Shown here: positions 18,982 to 28,800 of the stretch, one piece after another
Layout of the letters: every line of letters starts with the position of its first letter
Numbering within the stretch: the stretch's first letter is position 1
Translations under genes and position numbers: made by a program
Assembly: GCF_008253865.1 (NCBI RefSeq)
Contig: NZ_CP042331.1
Span: forward strand, 6,227,501 to 6,291,500
Direction: 5' to 3'
DNA length: 64,000 bases
DNA from: Bosea sp. F3-2
Lineage (GTDB): Bacteria > Pseudomonadota > Alphaproteobacteria > Rhizobiales > Beijerinckiaceae
The notes under the pieces: model-generated
Seen by the model: only the letters and a program-made list of their open reading frames with translations
The model's database searches: none
Told to the model about the DNA's origin: nothing

Positions 18982-19992
18982 CTATGCCGCAGCAGTCGGA
19001 GCTCTGTAGGATCCGCCGTGCGCCATGAGCGCCCAGACGATCCTGGCAATCTTGTTGGCCAATGCCACCGTCACCAGCATGCGTGGCTTGCGTGCCAGCA
19101 TGCCGTCGAGCCCCGGACTGGCTCGCGATCTGTCGCGGGCCGCGACCTTGACCGCCGAGCTTGCGCCCAGGATCAGGAGTCTGCGCAGGCTGCGTTCGCC
19201 CATCTTTGTGGTCCTGCCCAGACGCTCCTTACCACCACTGGAATGCTGCTGGGGGGTAAGCCCCAACCACGCGGCGAAGTCTCTGCCCCGTCGAAAGGTG
19301 TGCGCTGCTGGCGCCAATGCCACCAAGGCTGTGGCCGCGATTGGTCCGATGCCAGGGATCGTCATCAACTGCTTTGCGACAGGATCGGCTTTCGACCGGG
19401 CCGCGATCTTTCGATCGAGCTCTGCGATGTTTGATTGGAGCATCTGCAAGCTTGTGGCGATCATTGCCAGGACCGGCCGAGCCTCGGCCGGCATGTCACT
19501 CGCAGGATCGTCAATCAGGTCGATGAGCTTGCTCACATGGCCGGGTCCCTGGGCCACGATGAGGTGGCCGCGCAGCGCGTTGATCAGCTGAGTTCTCTGG
19601 CGCACCAGAAGGTCGCGCGTGCGGAAGATCACCGCCGCCCCCTGCGCCTGCGCGCTCTTGGGCGTGACGAACCGCATCGTCGGCCGCTGCGCCGCCTCGC
19701 AGATCGCCTGCGCGTCGGCCATGTCATTCTTCTGCCGGTGGACGAAGGGCTTCACGTATGCTGGCGGGATGAGCCGGGTCTCGTGCCCTAGGGTGGAGAT
19801 CTCCCGAGCCCAATAATGAGCACTGGCGCAGGCTTCCATCGCAACCAGGCAGCGTGGCAGGGCGGCGAAGAAGGATAGCACCTGATTCCGCCGGAGCCTC
19901 TTGCGGAATATGACCGAGCCGGTCGCGTCAGCCCCATGCGCCTGGAAGACAGCCTTCGCCAGATCGAGGCCAATGGTGGTAACTTCACTCAC
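18982..19992 (-). CDS. IS110-family transposase
   Basis: The start is placed at GTG 19992, which has AAGGAGG 5 bases upstream and gives VSEVTTIGLDLAKAVFQAHG, the normal family N-terminus with the first catalytic Asp; an upstream ATG at 20031 would add 13 odd residues. The 336-residue protein continues with the DEDD-domain motifs VAMEACASAHYWAREI and FVHRQKNDMADAQAICEAA. The C-terminal transposase_20 domain follows (LMTIPGIGPIAATALVAL, then FAAWLGLTPQQHSSGGKERL and GRTTKMGERSLRRLLILGA). All regions look complete, so it is probably active. IS110 elements use a bridge RNA from their non-coding ends; the left (20000-20090) or right (18780-18981) flank could encode one, but I cannot delimit it. 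Confidence 0.9.
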   Translation of the reverse strand: MSEVTTIGLDLAKAVFQAHGADATGSVIFRKRLRRNQVLSFFAALPRCLVAMEACASAHYWAREISTLGHETRLIPPAYVKPFVHRQKNDMADAQAICEAAQRPTMRFVTPKSAQAQGAAVIFRTRDLLVRQRTQLINALRGHLIVAQGPGHVSKLIDLIDDPASDMPAEARPVLAMIATSLQMLQSNIAELDRKIAARSKADPVAKQLMTIPGIGPIAATALVALAPAAHTFRRGRDFAAWLGLTPQQHSSGGKERLGRTTKMGERSLRRLLILGASSAVKVAARDRSRASPGLDGMLARKPRMLVTVALANKIARIVWALMAHGGSYRAPTAAA

Positions 19993-20090
19993 GGACGCCT
20001 CCTTTGCAGTGGTGCGCTCAAACACCACCACTTTGGCACTTCGATGCCGTCAGGGGGCGTCCACCCCATCGCTTCCAGGCAAAGACCCAA

Positions 20091-20165
20091 TGTCCGGATC
20101 TGGCGCTGGGCTGCCCCGATCGTTGCTCGAACCTAGATGTCCGGCCCGGGGTGGCATCCGGACAT
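20091..20165. repeat. Clustered TGTCCGG words with a short inverted repeat
   Basis: TGTCCGG occurs at 20091 and within ATGTCCGG at 20137-20144; the inverse CCGGACAT is at 20158-20165, so the last two can pair as an 8-bp stem with a 13-base loop. GGACAT appears again near 20186. They lie between the IS110 transposase start and rpiB and probably are remains of an insertion-sequence end. The function is unknown. Confidence 0.3.
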
Positions 20166-20219
20166 TGGTCCCCTTGCCCGAAATAGGACATTCTCCCAAA
20201 CAAGAAGCAAAGAACGGCG

Positions 20220-20669
20220 CTACCCCTCCAGCGCCTCAATCATCTCCACCCGCGTCGCATGCCGGCCGCCCTCGAACCGGGCGGTCAGGAACGCATCCAC
20301 GATATCGAGCGCCAGCCCTTCGCCCACCACTCGCGCGCCAAGCGACAGCATGTTGGCATCGTTGTGTTGGCGGATCATGCGGGCTGAGAACGTGTCGGCG
20401 CAGACGCCGCAACGGATGCCCTTTACCTTGTTCGCCGCCATCATGATGCCCTGGCCGGTGCCGCATAGGATGATGCCAAGCCGGCAATCGCCGGAGGCGA
20501 CGAGCCGCGCCGCCACTTCGCCGTGCTGAGGATAGTGTGTGCTCTCCGGCGTCGTCGGTCCGATGTCGACCACCACCCAGCCATGCGCCGCGATATGAGT
20601 GGCAATAGCCTGTCGGAGCTGAATGGCGGCATGGTCGCTGGAGAGGACGATGCGGTTGCTGGCTGTCAA
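20220..20669 (-). CDS. rpiB: Ribose-5-phosphate isomerase B (RpiB/LacAB family)
   Basis: The 149-residue length is typical of RpiB. Visible family features are the N-terminal VLSSDHAAIQLRQAIATHI (phosphate-binding Asp-His), YPQHGEVAARLVASGDCRLG, the catalytic-cysteine segment GIILCGTGQGIMMAANKVKG with Cys in the CGTG motif, and DTFSARMIRQHNDANMLSLG with the conserved His. It interconverts ribose-5-phosphate and ribulose-5-phosphate, and relatives act on erythrose-4-phosphate-type sugars. The frame begins with TTG 20669 with no convincing ribosome-binding site, so the native 5' end may have been altered by the surrounding insertions. It stands alone between IS110 and Tn3/IS630 debris, cut off from any sugar operon. 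Confidence 0.85.
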   Translation of the reverse strand: MTASNRIVLSSDHAAIQLRQAIATHIAAHGWVVVDIGPTTPESTHYPQHGEVAARLVASGDCRLGIILCGTGQGIMMAANKVKGIRCGVCADTFSARMIRQHNDANMLSLGARVVGEGLALDIVDAFLTARFEGGRHATRVEMIEALEG

Positions 20670-20889
20670 GGAGAAGTCGTCCCGTTTCTCGAGGCAATCT
20701 GGCGGCTTGGCCGCGTTGGATCAGGCGCTTTTTGTTTCGTCAATTCTTCCAGTTTTCGAATGACAGCAACAACCTGCCGGAAAGTGGACCTTGCGAGCGC
20801 CCGCAACGGGGCGCGGAAGCCGACGTCGGAGCGACCGATCGGCAATGTCCGAGAAGGGTGGATGTCGTTGAAGAAGTCGGCCTTGAGAA

Positions 20890-21137
20890 CGACGTCATAA
20901 CGTTTTGGGTTGCAGAGTAGTCGGAGAGCAGGAAGGCCGGCGCTACGGCGCCTTCGCGCACGAACTGCCGGAAACGGCGCTCGTGAACCGCGGACATCAC
21001 GTCGTCGGCGAAGATGCCGAAGGTGCGCACGAAAGATAGGCGGTCCAGAAGGTCGTTGATGTTCGTCCGGGATCTCCCTCTGGTATGCCTAAGAGGCGTC
21101 CTCGCTCGTCATCGGTCAGCAGCTCCCGCCGCGCCAT
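20890..21137 (-). pseudogene. Fragments of a Tn3-family transposase N-terminus
   Basis: From ATG 21137 on the minus strand the sequence reads MARRELLTDDERGRLLGIPE, the start of DUF4158-type Tn3 transposases. After a deletion and frame change it continues INDLLDRLSFVRTFGIFADD, then VMSAVHERRFRQFVREGAVA and PAFLLSDYSA, which belongs to the same domain. Homology stops near 20890. The next 150 bases (20745-20890) can be read as VLKADFFNDIHPSRTLPIGR and following residues, which I do not recognise. The gene is dead. Bases 21138-21379 show no gene. Confidence 0.65.
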
Positions 21138-21379
21138 GTCAGCCATCGCTCCATTGAGGAGCAAAGACCCTAACCCGCCCCGCGAACCTCGCCGAGTTCG
21201 ATGATCTCACCTGTGTCACACCGTCAACAGATCAATGCGTCTGCTGATCTTTGACGGAATGTCCGGATTACCGCCTAGCCGCGGCCACAAGGGAACTCAC
21301 ATCAGGCGGATGAAAGCTGCGCGGCCGCGAGTCCACGTCGCAGCGTTCTCGATCCGTCCAACCAAACGCGGTTTAGCGA

Positions 21380-21665
21380 ACAAACCTTGAGGTGCCCCCC
21401 GAGTTCCGGGCATTTTGCAGGCGGCGGCAAGAGAATGATGCTCTTCGGGACGATCAGTTGGCTCGACAGGTGCCAGCCGGCCTGATCGAGGAGGAGGATA
21501 GCGTGCTTTTCGGGCGCGACCTCGGTGGCGTTTTCGGCGAAATTGCAGGTTCATCGCCTCGGTGTTGCAGGTCGGCAGAACCAGGGGCGCCCTTTTCCTC
21601 CTTCGGACAGATAGCGCCGAATACACCCAATCTCGGTGTCCACGAAACCGGAAGACGACCAGTCC
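21380..21665 (-). pseudogene. IS630-family transposase remnant
   Basis: Three minus-strand frames together give the DDE core of an IS630 transposase: RLGVFGAICPKEEKGAP, then LVLPTCNTEAMNLQF, then ENATEVAPEKHAILLLDQAG and WHLSSQLIVPKSIILLPPPA, ending KCPEL. The conserved Asp of LLLDQAGWH is present, but the PELNPxE segment with the catalytic Glu is broken (PEL-GG) and the rest is lost. At least two frameshifts are needed. It abuts the 3' end of the HlyD-type gene with only a few bases between them, so the insertion may have altered that gene's C-terminus. Confidence 0.7.
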
Positions 21666-21672
21666 TGGCCAC

Positions 21673-22512
21673 TCAATTCCTCTCGCGGCTTGGAAGCTTC
21701 ACATTGCACCGAACTCCCGCGAGCAGGCGATTGGCCGCATTATCGACGACGAGCCTAATTCGGAAGGTATCGCTTGCGGCATCGACGACCGGATCGATGA
21801 CATCGATCAACGCGGCTACCGTCCGATTTAACGGTGCGTCTAACGTAAGAGCCATTGTCATCCCCACTTTCAATTGAGAATAATATTCAGCAGGGACAAA
21901 AATATCAGCGTGAAGAATATTAACCTCCGCGATTGACATCATCGGTGTCGTGTCGCGGATGTATTCGCCAAGATTAAGCTTTATATCGGTTACAACTCCA
22001 TCAATAGGGCTTTTTATCATTTTTAGTTGCAGCTGAGCCTCGGAGCGAGCTAGCTCCAACTGGGCTGATTTCTGGTCGAATTCCCCACGCCGAATGGATA
22101 GAAGATCCTGGGCGATCTTTGTTTCGAGTTCATCAACATCATTGATTTTCGAGAACATATTGTCGCGAAGCTTTTTCTTTCGTGAAAGTTCACGTTCGTT
22201 CCAGCTCATATTAGTTCGAGCGGATTCAATCGCCATCGGGTTTTGCGCGCGATGACGATCAAGCTCAACTTGGGCCTCTTCTACTGTGGTGTTCAGCTTA
22301 GCAACGACCTGCCCCCTTTGAACCCAGGAGCCGCGGTCGACAAACATCTCGTCGATGACGCCAAAAACTGAGCTTCCAAGCTGAATTGTTCGCTTCGGTC
22401 GCAGCAGACAGGCGCTGTAATCGTCCTGCGAAAACGCTTTCTGTCCCTCAAATAAAAAAGGCCCGATATAGCTTAAAATTGCTGCAAATAGGACAGAAAT
22501 CGAGCGAATCAT
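21673..22512 (-). CDS. HlyD-type periplasmic adaptor protein
   Basis: The 279-residue protein has an N-terminal hydrophobic segment that is a signal peptide or anchor (SVLFAAILSYIGPFLFEG). The first biotinyl-lipoyl half follows (FGVIDEMFVDRGSWVQRGQV, VAKLN), then a helical hairpin of about 90 residues (QVELDRHRAQNPMAIESA to AQLELARSEAQLQLKMI). The second lipoyl half is KSPIDGVVTDIKLNLGEYIR, and a beta-barrel domain completes it. It should span the periplasm as a membrane fusion protein. ATG 22512 has AGGAAA about 10 bases upstream. It is divergent from the giant-protein gene and of visibly lower GC than the window, and no RND or ABC pump gene accompanies it. I infer that it is a third adaptor of the same export system. 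It could be C-terminally trimmed by the adjacent IS remnant. Confidence 0.82.
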   Translation of the reverse strand: MIRSISVLFAAILSYIGPFLFEGQKAFSQDDYSACLLRPKRTIQLGSSVFGVIDEMFVDRGSWVQRGQVVAKLNTTVEEAQVELDRHRAQNPMAIESARTNMSWNERELSRKKKLRDNMFSKINDVDELETKIAQDLLSIRRGEFDQKSAQLELARSEAQLQLKMIKSPIDGVVTDIKLNLGEYIRDTTPMMSIAEVNILHADIFVPAEYYSQLKVGMTMALTLDAPLNRTVAALIDVIDPVVDAASDTFRIRLVVDNAANRLLAGVRCNVKLPSRERN

Positions 22513-22876
22513 GGCGGACTTGTTTCCTATTTAATTTAAAATCCGAGTTATTCAGCAGTAAACATTATACGGCATCCCATTTCACGTAGAAGGAGTCGGA
22601 TCCAGCATTGAGCCAATGCTGGCCTCTTTTCGATGCGCCGACAAGCTGGATCTCTGTGGCCGGTCATCTCGGTGCGAGGCGTTCAATCCGATATTTCAGA
22701 TGACCCGCCGAACTTATTGATAACTTTGGGCAAACAACTGGGCGGCTTGTGAGCCGGCAGGTTCCCTTCGGAAAGGTAATAGAAAAAAACTTGGATTCCC
22801 TTGCGAAACAGGCTTTTCGATCTTTTAGAGCCCCTCTATGGTGGGCCGAATTATTCTAGCCCTGGAGTGTATGGTC
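22513..22876. promoter_or_regulatory. AT-rich divergent intergenic region
   Basis: These 364 bases separate the divergent HlyD-type gene and the giant-protein gene and must contain promoters for both. Base composition is clearly more AT-rich than the neighbouring DNA, with tracts such as AATAGAAAAAAAC. I could not find a convincing pair of -35 and -10 boxes or an operator palindrome. GGAG at 22864-22867 is the likely ribosome-binding site for ATG 22877. Confidence 0.4.
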
Positions 22877-25800
22877 ATGACTAAAGGGCCTAATTTCGAA
22901 ACAAATCTATTCAATAGCTCTGCAATGGCGACGATACTAGGAGCCATGGCATCCCGAGCGCGCCAGTGGAGGATGGTGCAGCAGCCGTCTCGCGCCAAAC
23001 GCCGCAGCGGTGCCGTGCCCGCGCGCAATCAAAATTTCAATATTGAAGCGGTTGAGCCGCGCATTCTGATGTCATCTGACATTAGTTATGCTGCCGCGCC
23101 ATCCGATATGCTTGACGTAGATGGGTTTGATCTGACCTTGCGCGTGGTCAACGATGGCGGCCAGGCAAGGTTGCAGCTTTATAATAACGAGTCCAACAGC
23201 GAAGTTGGCTCGAGTCTCCTTGACGGGGCTGTCACGGTCAATCTCACCGGAGGAGAACTTGACGACATCCTGAAAATCGATCTGACGCTGCCTGCTGGCG
23301 TGAACCCCGGCGCACAGAATATCACGGTGATGTTTGATGGCGCCGATGAAACGGTGCCGTTGCTCTTCGACGATACAGTCACGATCGCGGCTTCGGGCGC
23401 TGATGTTTATGCTGCGGACCTTCTGCGCGTTGATCTAAGCCATGGCGATGCCATCAGCTTGTCAGGACAGGTTGCAACGCATGCTGGCCTTGAGATCAAC
23501 GCGAAGGATGGCGCGTCCATTTCGGTGCTGGCCGGCGCGGAGATCACGGCCGATACGAGCGGGCACGTCACGCTTGATTCGTCGCTCATCAAGACGGTTA
23601 CGGGCGACGCCGACTCGCTCGACTTCCTGCAACTGCATTCGGCCCAGATCAGTGTCACGGATGCCGCGATTACGGCGGGCACGATCGATCTGAGCGCCCA
23701 CATCGACCTTGATGTGACGATCAATGCGGCCTCCGCCTTTGGTGGCAATCTGAATTTCAGCGAAGTTCTGCCCATCCTCGAGAGCTCGGTCACGCTGGAC
23801 GGTGCAATGCTCACCGCCACCGATACGAGTGCGGATCCGGGCAAGGGCGACGTGCAATTGCGCGCCGATACGGACGTCACCACCGTGCTGACGCGCGGGG
23901 GCGAGAGCAAGTCCGACACCAAGACCGATGCCGGCGTTGCGGTGGCCGTGATCCTGAGCGACGTCAACGTCGACGTCACCAATGCGTCGTCGGTAACCGC
24001 GCAGGGGGATATCGGGGTTTCGGCTTCGAACACTGTGAATGCGACAACCACAGCCGACGGTACCCTGGGCAGCTCGGCCGGCGCGATGGTGGCCGTCACG
24101 GTGATCAACGGCTCGACCGCGGCCCTGATCGACCATAGCACGCTCGATGGTGCCTCGATCGCGGTCAGTGCGACCAGCGATCGCCGCGCGACCACGCTGG
24201 CAAAGGCGACGGCGGACGGCGCAACTCAGGGTGACGCCGGAAACACCAATGAATCCGAAGCCCGGCTGAAGGATCCCAACAAGGACAATAACACCGCTGA
24301 CAGCGCCAAGACCGGCGATGGCAGCAGCGTCGATTTTGCTGCAACTGTCGCGGTCAGCGTGCTGACCGGCGATACGACGGCGACCATCAATTCCGCAACC
24401 TTGACCTCCGATGCCGCAGTGACGGTTGCGAGCAGTGCCAAGGCGATCGTCTCGACCACGGCGGATGGTTCCTTCACCGAAGACACCGCCCCGGGGGTGG
24501 GTGTGGGGGTGGGCATCGGCGTTCATCTCGCCGACGCCAAGGCCGAAATCCTGGGCACCAATTCGGTCACCGCTCCGGCTGGCATGACCGTGTCGGCAAC
24601 GATCCCTGAAAGCCATTTCGACGTAACTGCGAAGTCCGGCGCGAGCGGCGACAGTTCTGGGCTTGCCGCCGCGGGAGCCCTTGCGATCAACGTCACCATG
24701 GTCGATGCATCGGCGCGCGTTGCTCCGAGTGCCACGATCGATCTGCATGGCGGTAGCCTGACGCTCACCGCGACCTCGGAGACGCACACGAGCGCCGACG
24801 CGAGCGCGCATGTTGGCGGCGGGGGCAGCACCGGCATCGGCGCATCGATCGCCATCAACTATGCAGAGAACGGCGCCAGCGCCGTGGTCGCGGCGAACGC
24901 GCAACTCCAGAATGTCAACGATCTGACGCTGAACGCCACCGCGACGCACACCATGACGACGACGGCTGCCGGCGGCACCGAAGGCGGCACGGCGATCACG
25001 CCGGTGGCTGCGCTGTCGTTTGCGACCTACAAGACCGAGGCGAAGATCGAGTCGGATGTAGGCGGGCCGCTAACGCTTGACGGCGCCCTGTCGCTCACGG
25101 CTTCGAACAACACCGATGTCCAGACGACGGCGACGGGCTCGACCGCGAGCTCGGGCAGCGCGGCCATCGGCGCGTCCTTGGGCCTGGCGATCAATACATC
25201 GTCCGGTCTCGCCTCGATCGATCGCAGTATCAGTGCCGGCGGCCCGATCTCGCTGACGGGGCGCAATCGCAGCAATACCAAGACCTCGTCGAGCGCCTCG
25301 GCCTCGGGCTCCGAGGACAAGGGCGACGGCGGCAATGTCGACAGCCGCGCTGCCGGTCAGCGCAGCGGCGGTGACGCGCAAGGCAAGGCGCGCGGTGGCA
25401 GTGGCACCGCGGGCGCAGGCGATAATGGCAAGGCGAGCACCTCGGACGGGCCGGTCGCCGTTGCGGCGGCCGTGACGGTCAACGTCGTCGATTCCGACAG
25501 CGGCGCCACGGTTGGCGCGGGCCGCCAGATCACGAGCACCAATGGCGGGCTAACCCTGCTTTCGCAGAACAACACCGACACCGAAGGCAAGGCGACCGGT
25601 GAAGCGACCGATGCCGGCAGCGCCGGCGTCGGCGTCGCGGTTGCGCTCAATCACGTCGACATCGATAACATCGCCGAGATCCAGTCCGGCGCCAGCATCG
25701 ACGCGACCGGGATTTCGGTCAAAGCCGAGATGGTGGACGAGCCGGCGGAAGCGACCGACACTCATACCTCCCTGGTTGAAGCGAAATCCGGAGCCGGCGC

Positions 25801-28800
25801 CAAGAAGGTCGGGGTTGCCGGCGGCGTCGGCATCAATCTGGTGGATGTCGACACCACTGCGCGGATCGGCAGCAACGTGACGCTGACCCCGCACAATGGC
25901 GACATCGCGGTCCAGGCCGTCTCGACGACACTCAACAAAGCCGACGCCCTGCCGGAAGCCAAGGCTTCCGGCTCCGATGCCGGCATCGGAGCCTCAGTGG
26001 CGTTCCAGGTGATCGACACCACCACGCTGGCCGAGATCAAGAGCGGCGGCACGATGGCCGGTCAGGCCAATGACCTGACGGTCACGGCGACGGCAAGTCA
26101 TCTCAACGACACCAATGCCACCCATGGCGCAGCCGGTGACAGTCTGGCGATCGGCGGTGCGGTGGCGGTTGCGATCGTCACCAACAACACGACCGCGCAA
26201 ATCGAAAACGGCGGGGCCTATGACGAACTGACCGGCTCGATCCTGATCGACGCCAACCACACCAGCACGACCACGTCGCACGTCAAGGCCGATGTGGAAT
26301 CCGACAAGGTCGGTATCGGCATCGCGGTCACCGTGAATGTCGTCAACGAGACAGTCGTGGCGAAGCTCGGACGCACGGTCGCAACGACTGGCGGCTCGGC
26401 GACGGTGGCGGCGCATGCAACGGTGGTCGGCACCGCCGAGGCCACGGCTTCGGCTGCCGGCGGCGACCAGAGCGACTCGAAGAATTCCGACCAGAAGAGC
26501 GACGAAGCGGTCAACAACAACGCCAATAAGGGCCAGGATCGAACTGTCCCGAAGGCGGCCGACAGCCAGAGCTCCGGCAATGGCCAGGCGCAGGGGCAAT
26601 CCGGAACCGGCTCCAGCGGCGTCGGGATTGCGGCTGCCGCAGCGGTCAACGCGGCGACGGTCAACGCGACGGCGCAGATCGCCAATGGCGCGGATGTCAC
26701 GGCATCCGGCCCGGTCGTGGTGCGTTCGCTGGCGAGCGTCGACGAGACTGCGCAGGGCGTTGCCACGGCCGTCGATCTCTCCAAAGGAAACGTCAACATC
26801 GGCGCGGCCGTCGGCCTCAATATCGCGACCCTGAACAATCGCGCGCTAATCGGCAGTGGCTCGACAGTCACCGGCAGCAATATCACGATCGAGGCGGTGA
26901 CGCCGGACGGCGAGCGTAACGATTACAGCGCCAGCGCCTATGCGGCCGGCGGCAACAAGGGCGGAAGCGTCGCAGGCTCGGCCGTGCTGGCGCTGAACGT
27001 CGTCACGGCGACGACCGTCGCGCGCAGCGATGACAATGCCGATCTCAATGCGACGGCTGGCGGCATCACGGTCACGGGCCGTCACAGCATGGCAGTCGGT
27101 GCCGTCGCCGCTTCGGCAGGCTTCTCGCTCGATGGCGTTGCCTTCGGCGCCGCCGCGGCCATGAATCTGATCAATGTCGGCGACGACAGCAACAATGCCT
27201 TCGACACCGGCACCTTCGCGAGCATCGGCAATGGCGAGACCGCCGTGTCCGGAGCTTCGGCACAGGCAACCGGCGCCATCTCCGTTTCGGCAACCACGAC
27301 GATCACCCATCTCGACGTGCTCGATCTGCCGACGGCGATCAATGACAACGGTGTTGATGATCCCGGCTTCGGGCTGACTTCACTGGCCGTTGCCGCGGGC
27401 GCCAGCTCCGGCAATGCGGCGGTGGCAGGCTCGGCCTCGATCAACGTCATCAAGTCGAATACGCGCGCCTATATCGACGATGATGTCTCGGTGCCGGATT
27501 CCGGCTCGATCTCCGTTGCCGCGACCGACAGCCTGACCCTGTTCTCGCTCGCCGGTTCGGTCAGCATCAGCGCCGATGGCGTCGGCGTCGGTGCAGGCCT
27601 CGATCTTGCGGTCATCACCAAGGAGACCCGCGCCTATGTCGGCGCCGGAGCCGATCTCCATAGCGACGGCGATATTTCGATCACCGCGAATTCGACCGAA
27701 ACCCTCACCTCGGTTGCCGCCAATGGCGGCATCAGCGCGAGCTCGGCCGGCATTGCCGTGTCGGCCTCTGTCGTGGTGGTCGATACCAAGACCTTTGCCG
27801 GCCTCAACGACGGGACGGCGGGCGACTATGCCGAGCTCACTGCCGGCGGCAACGTCACCATCCACGCCCAGGGCGACCTGACCCTGAAGGGCATCGGCGG
27901 CTCGATCGCCGTCGGCAGTTCGGCCGGCATCGGCGGCTCGAACCAGACCTTCGTGCATACGGACAATGTCGAGGCGGCGATCGGCGATTACGGCCGGGTG
28001 ACCTCCTCGGGTCTCGGCGCCACGACCGGAGTCGAGGTTTCCGCAAACTCCAACGAGACCGTCGTCGGCATCTCGGCTGCCGGCGCAGGGGGGCAGAGCG
28101 TTGCCGTCTCGGGGTCCGCGACCGTCAATCTGTTCGATGAGACGACGACCGCGCGTGTCGGCCGGGGCGCGCATGTCACGACGGCCAATCTTGCGGGCTC
28201 GCCTGGTCTGACGGTGAAAGCCGAGGACGTGACCACGCTGGTTTCGGTCGCGGGCTCGCTTGCGGCTTCGGGTTCCGCTGCGGTCGGCGTCGGCGTTGAC
28301 GTCGCGACCTTCAGCAAGAAGACCAAGGCCTATATCGATTCCGGCGTCATAACCTCGATCGACGGCAACATCATCGTCGATGCCAATGCCGTGGAGGATG
28401 TGACCTCGGTCGCCGTCGGCGTCTCGGCAGCCAGCAATATCGGCGTCTCCGCCGATGGCAGCGTCCAGGTCTTCGGCAACACCACACGTGCCTTCATTGG
28501 CGACGAGGACGGCGTTGACGTCCTCGGACCGGGCGATGTGCACGCGACCGGCTCGATCGCCATTGCCGCGAACGACTCGACCGAGGTCGACAAGGTGATT
28601 GCCTCGGCGGCTTTCGCCGGGACAGGCGGCATTACAGCTGCGGCCGGCGTCACGGTCTCGAACAAGACGACCGAAGCCTTCATCGGCAAGGATGCCAAGG
28701 TCTCCGGCGACGGTAATTCGATTGTGGCGGCGCCGACCGGCGCCTTCGACCCAAATGCGACCAACGCAGGTCCTGAGCAGGCCTATGATCCCAACGCGGC

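Noticed and set aside
18446..19009. Short plus-strand frames between the ISL3 and IS110 elements
   Set aside because: No recognisable motif and no start signals; the region is better explained as insertion-sequence ends.
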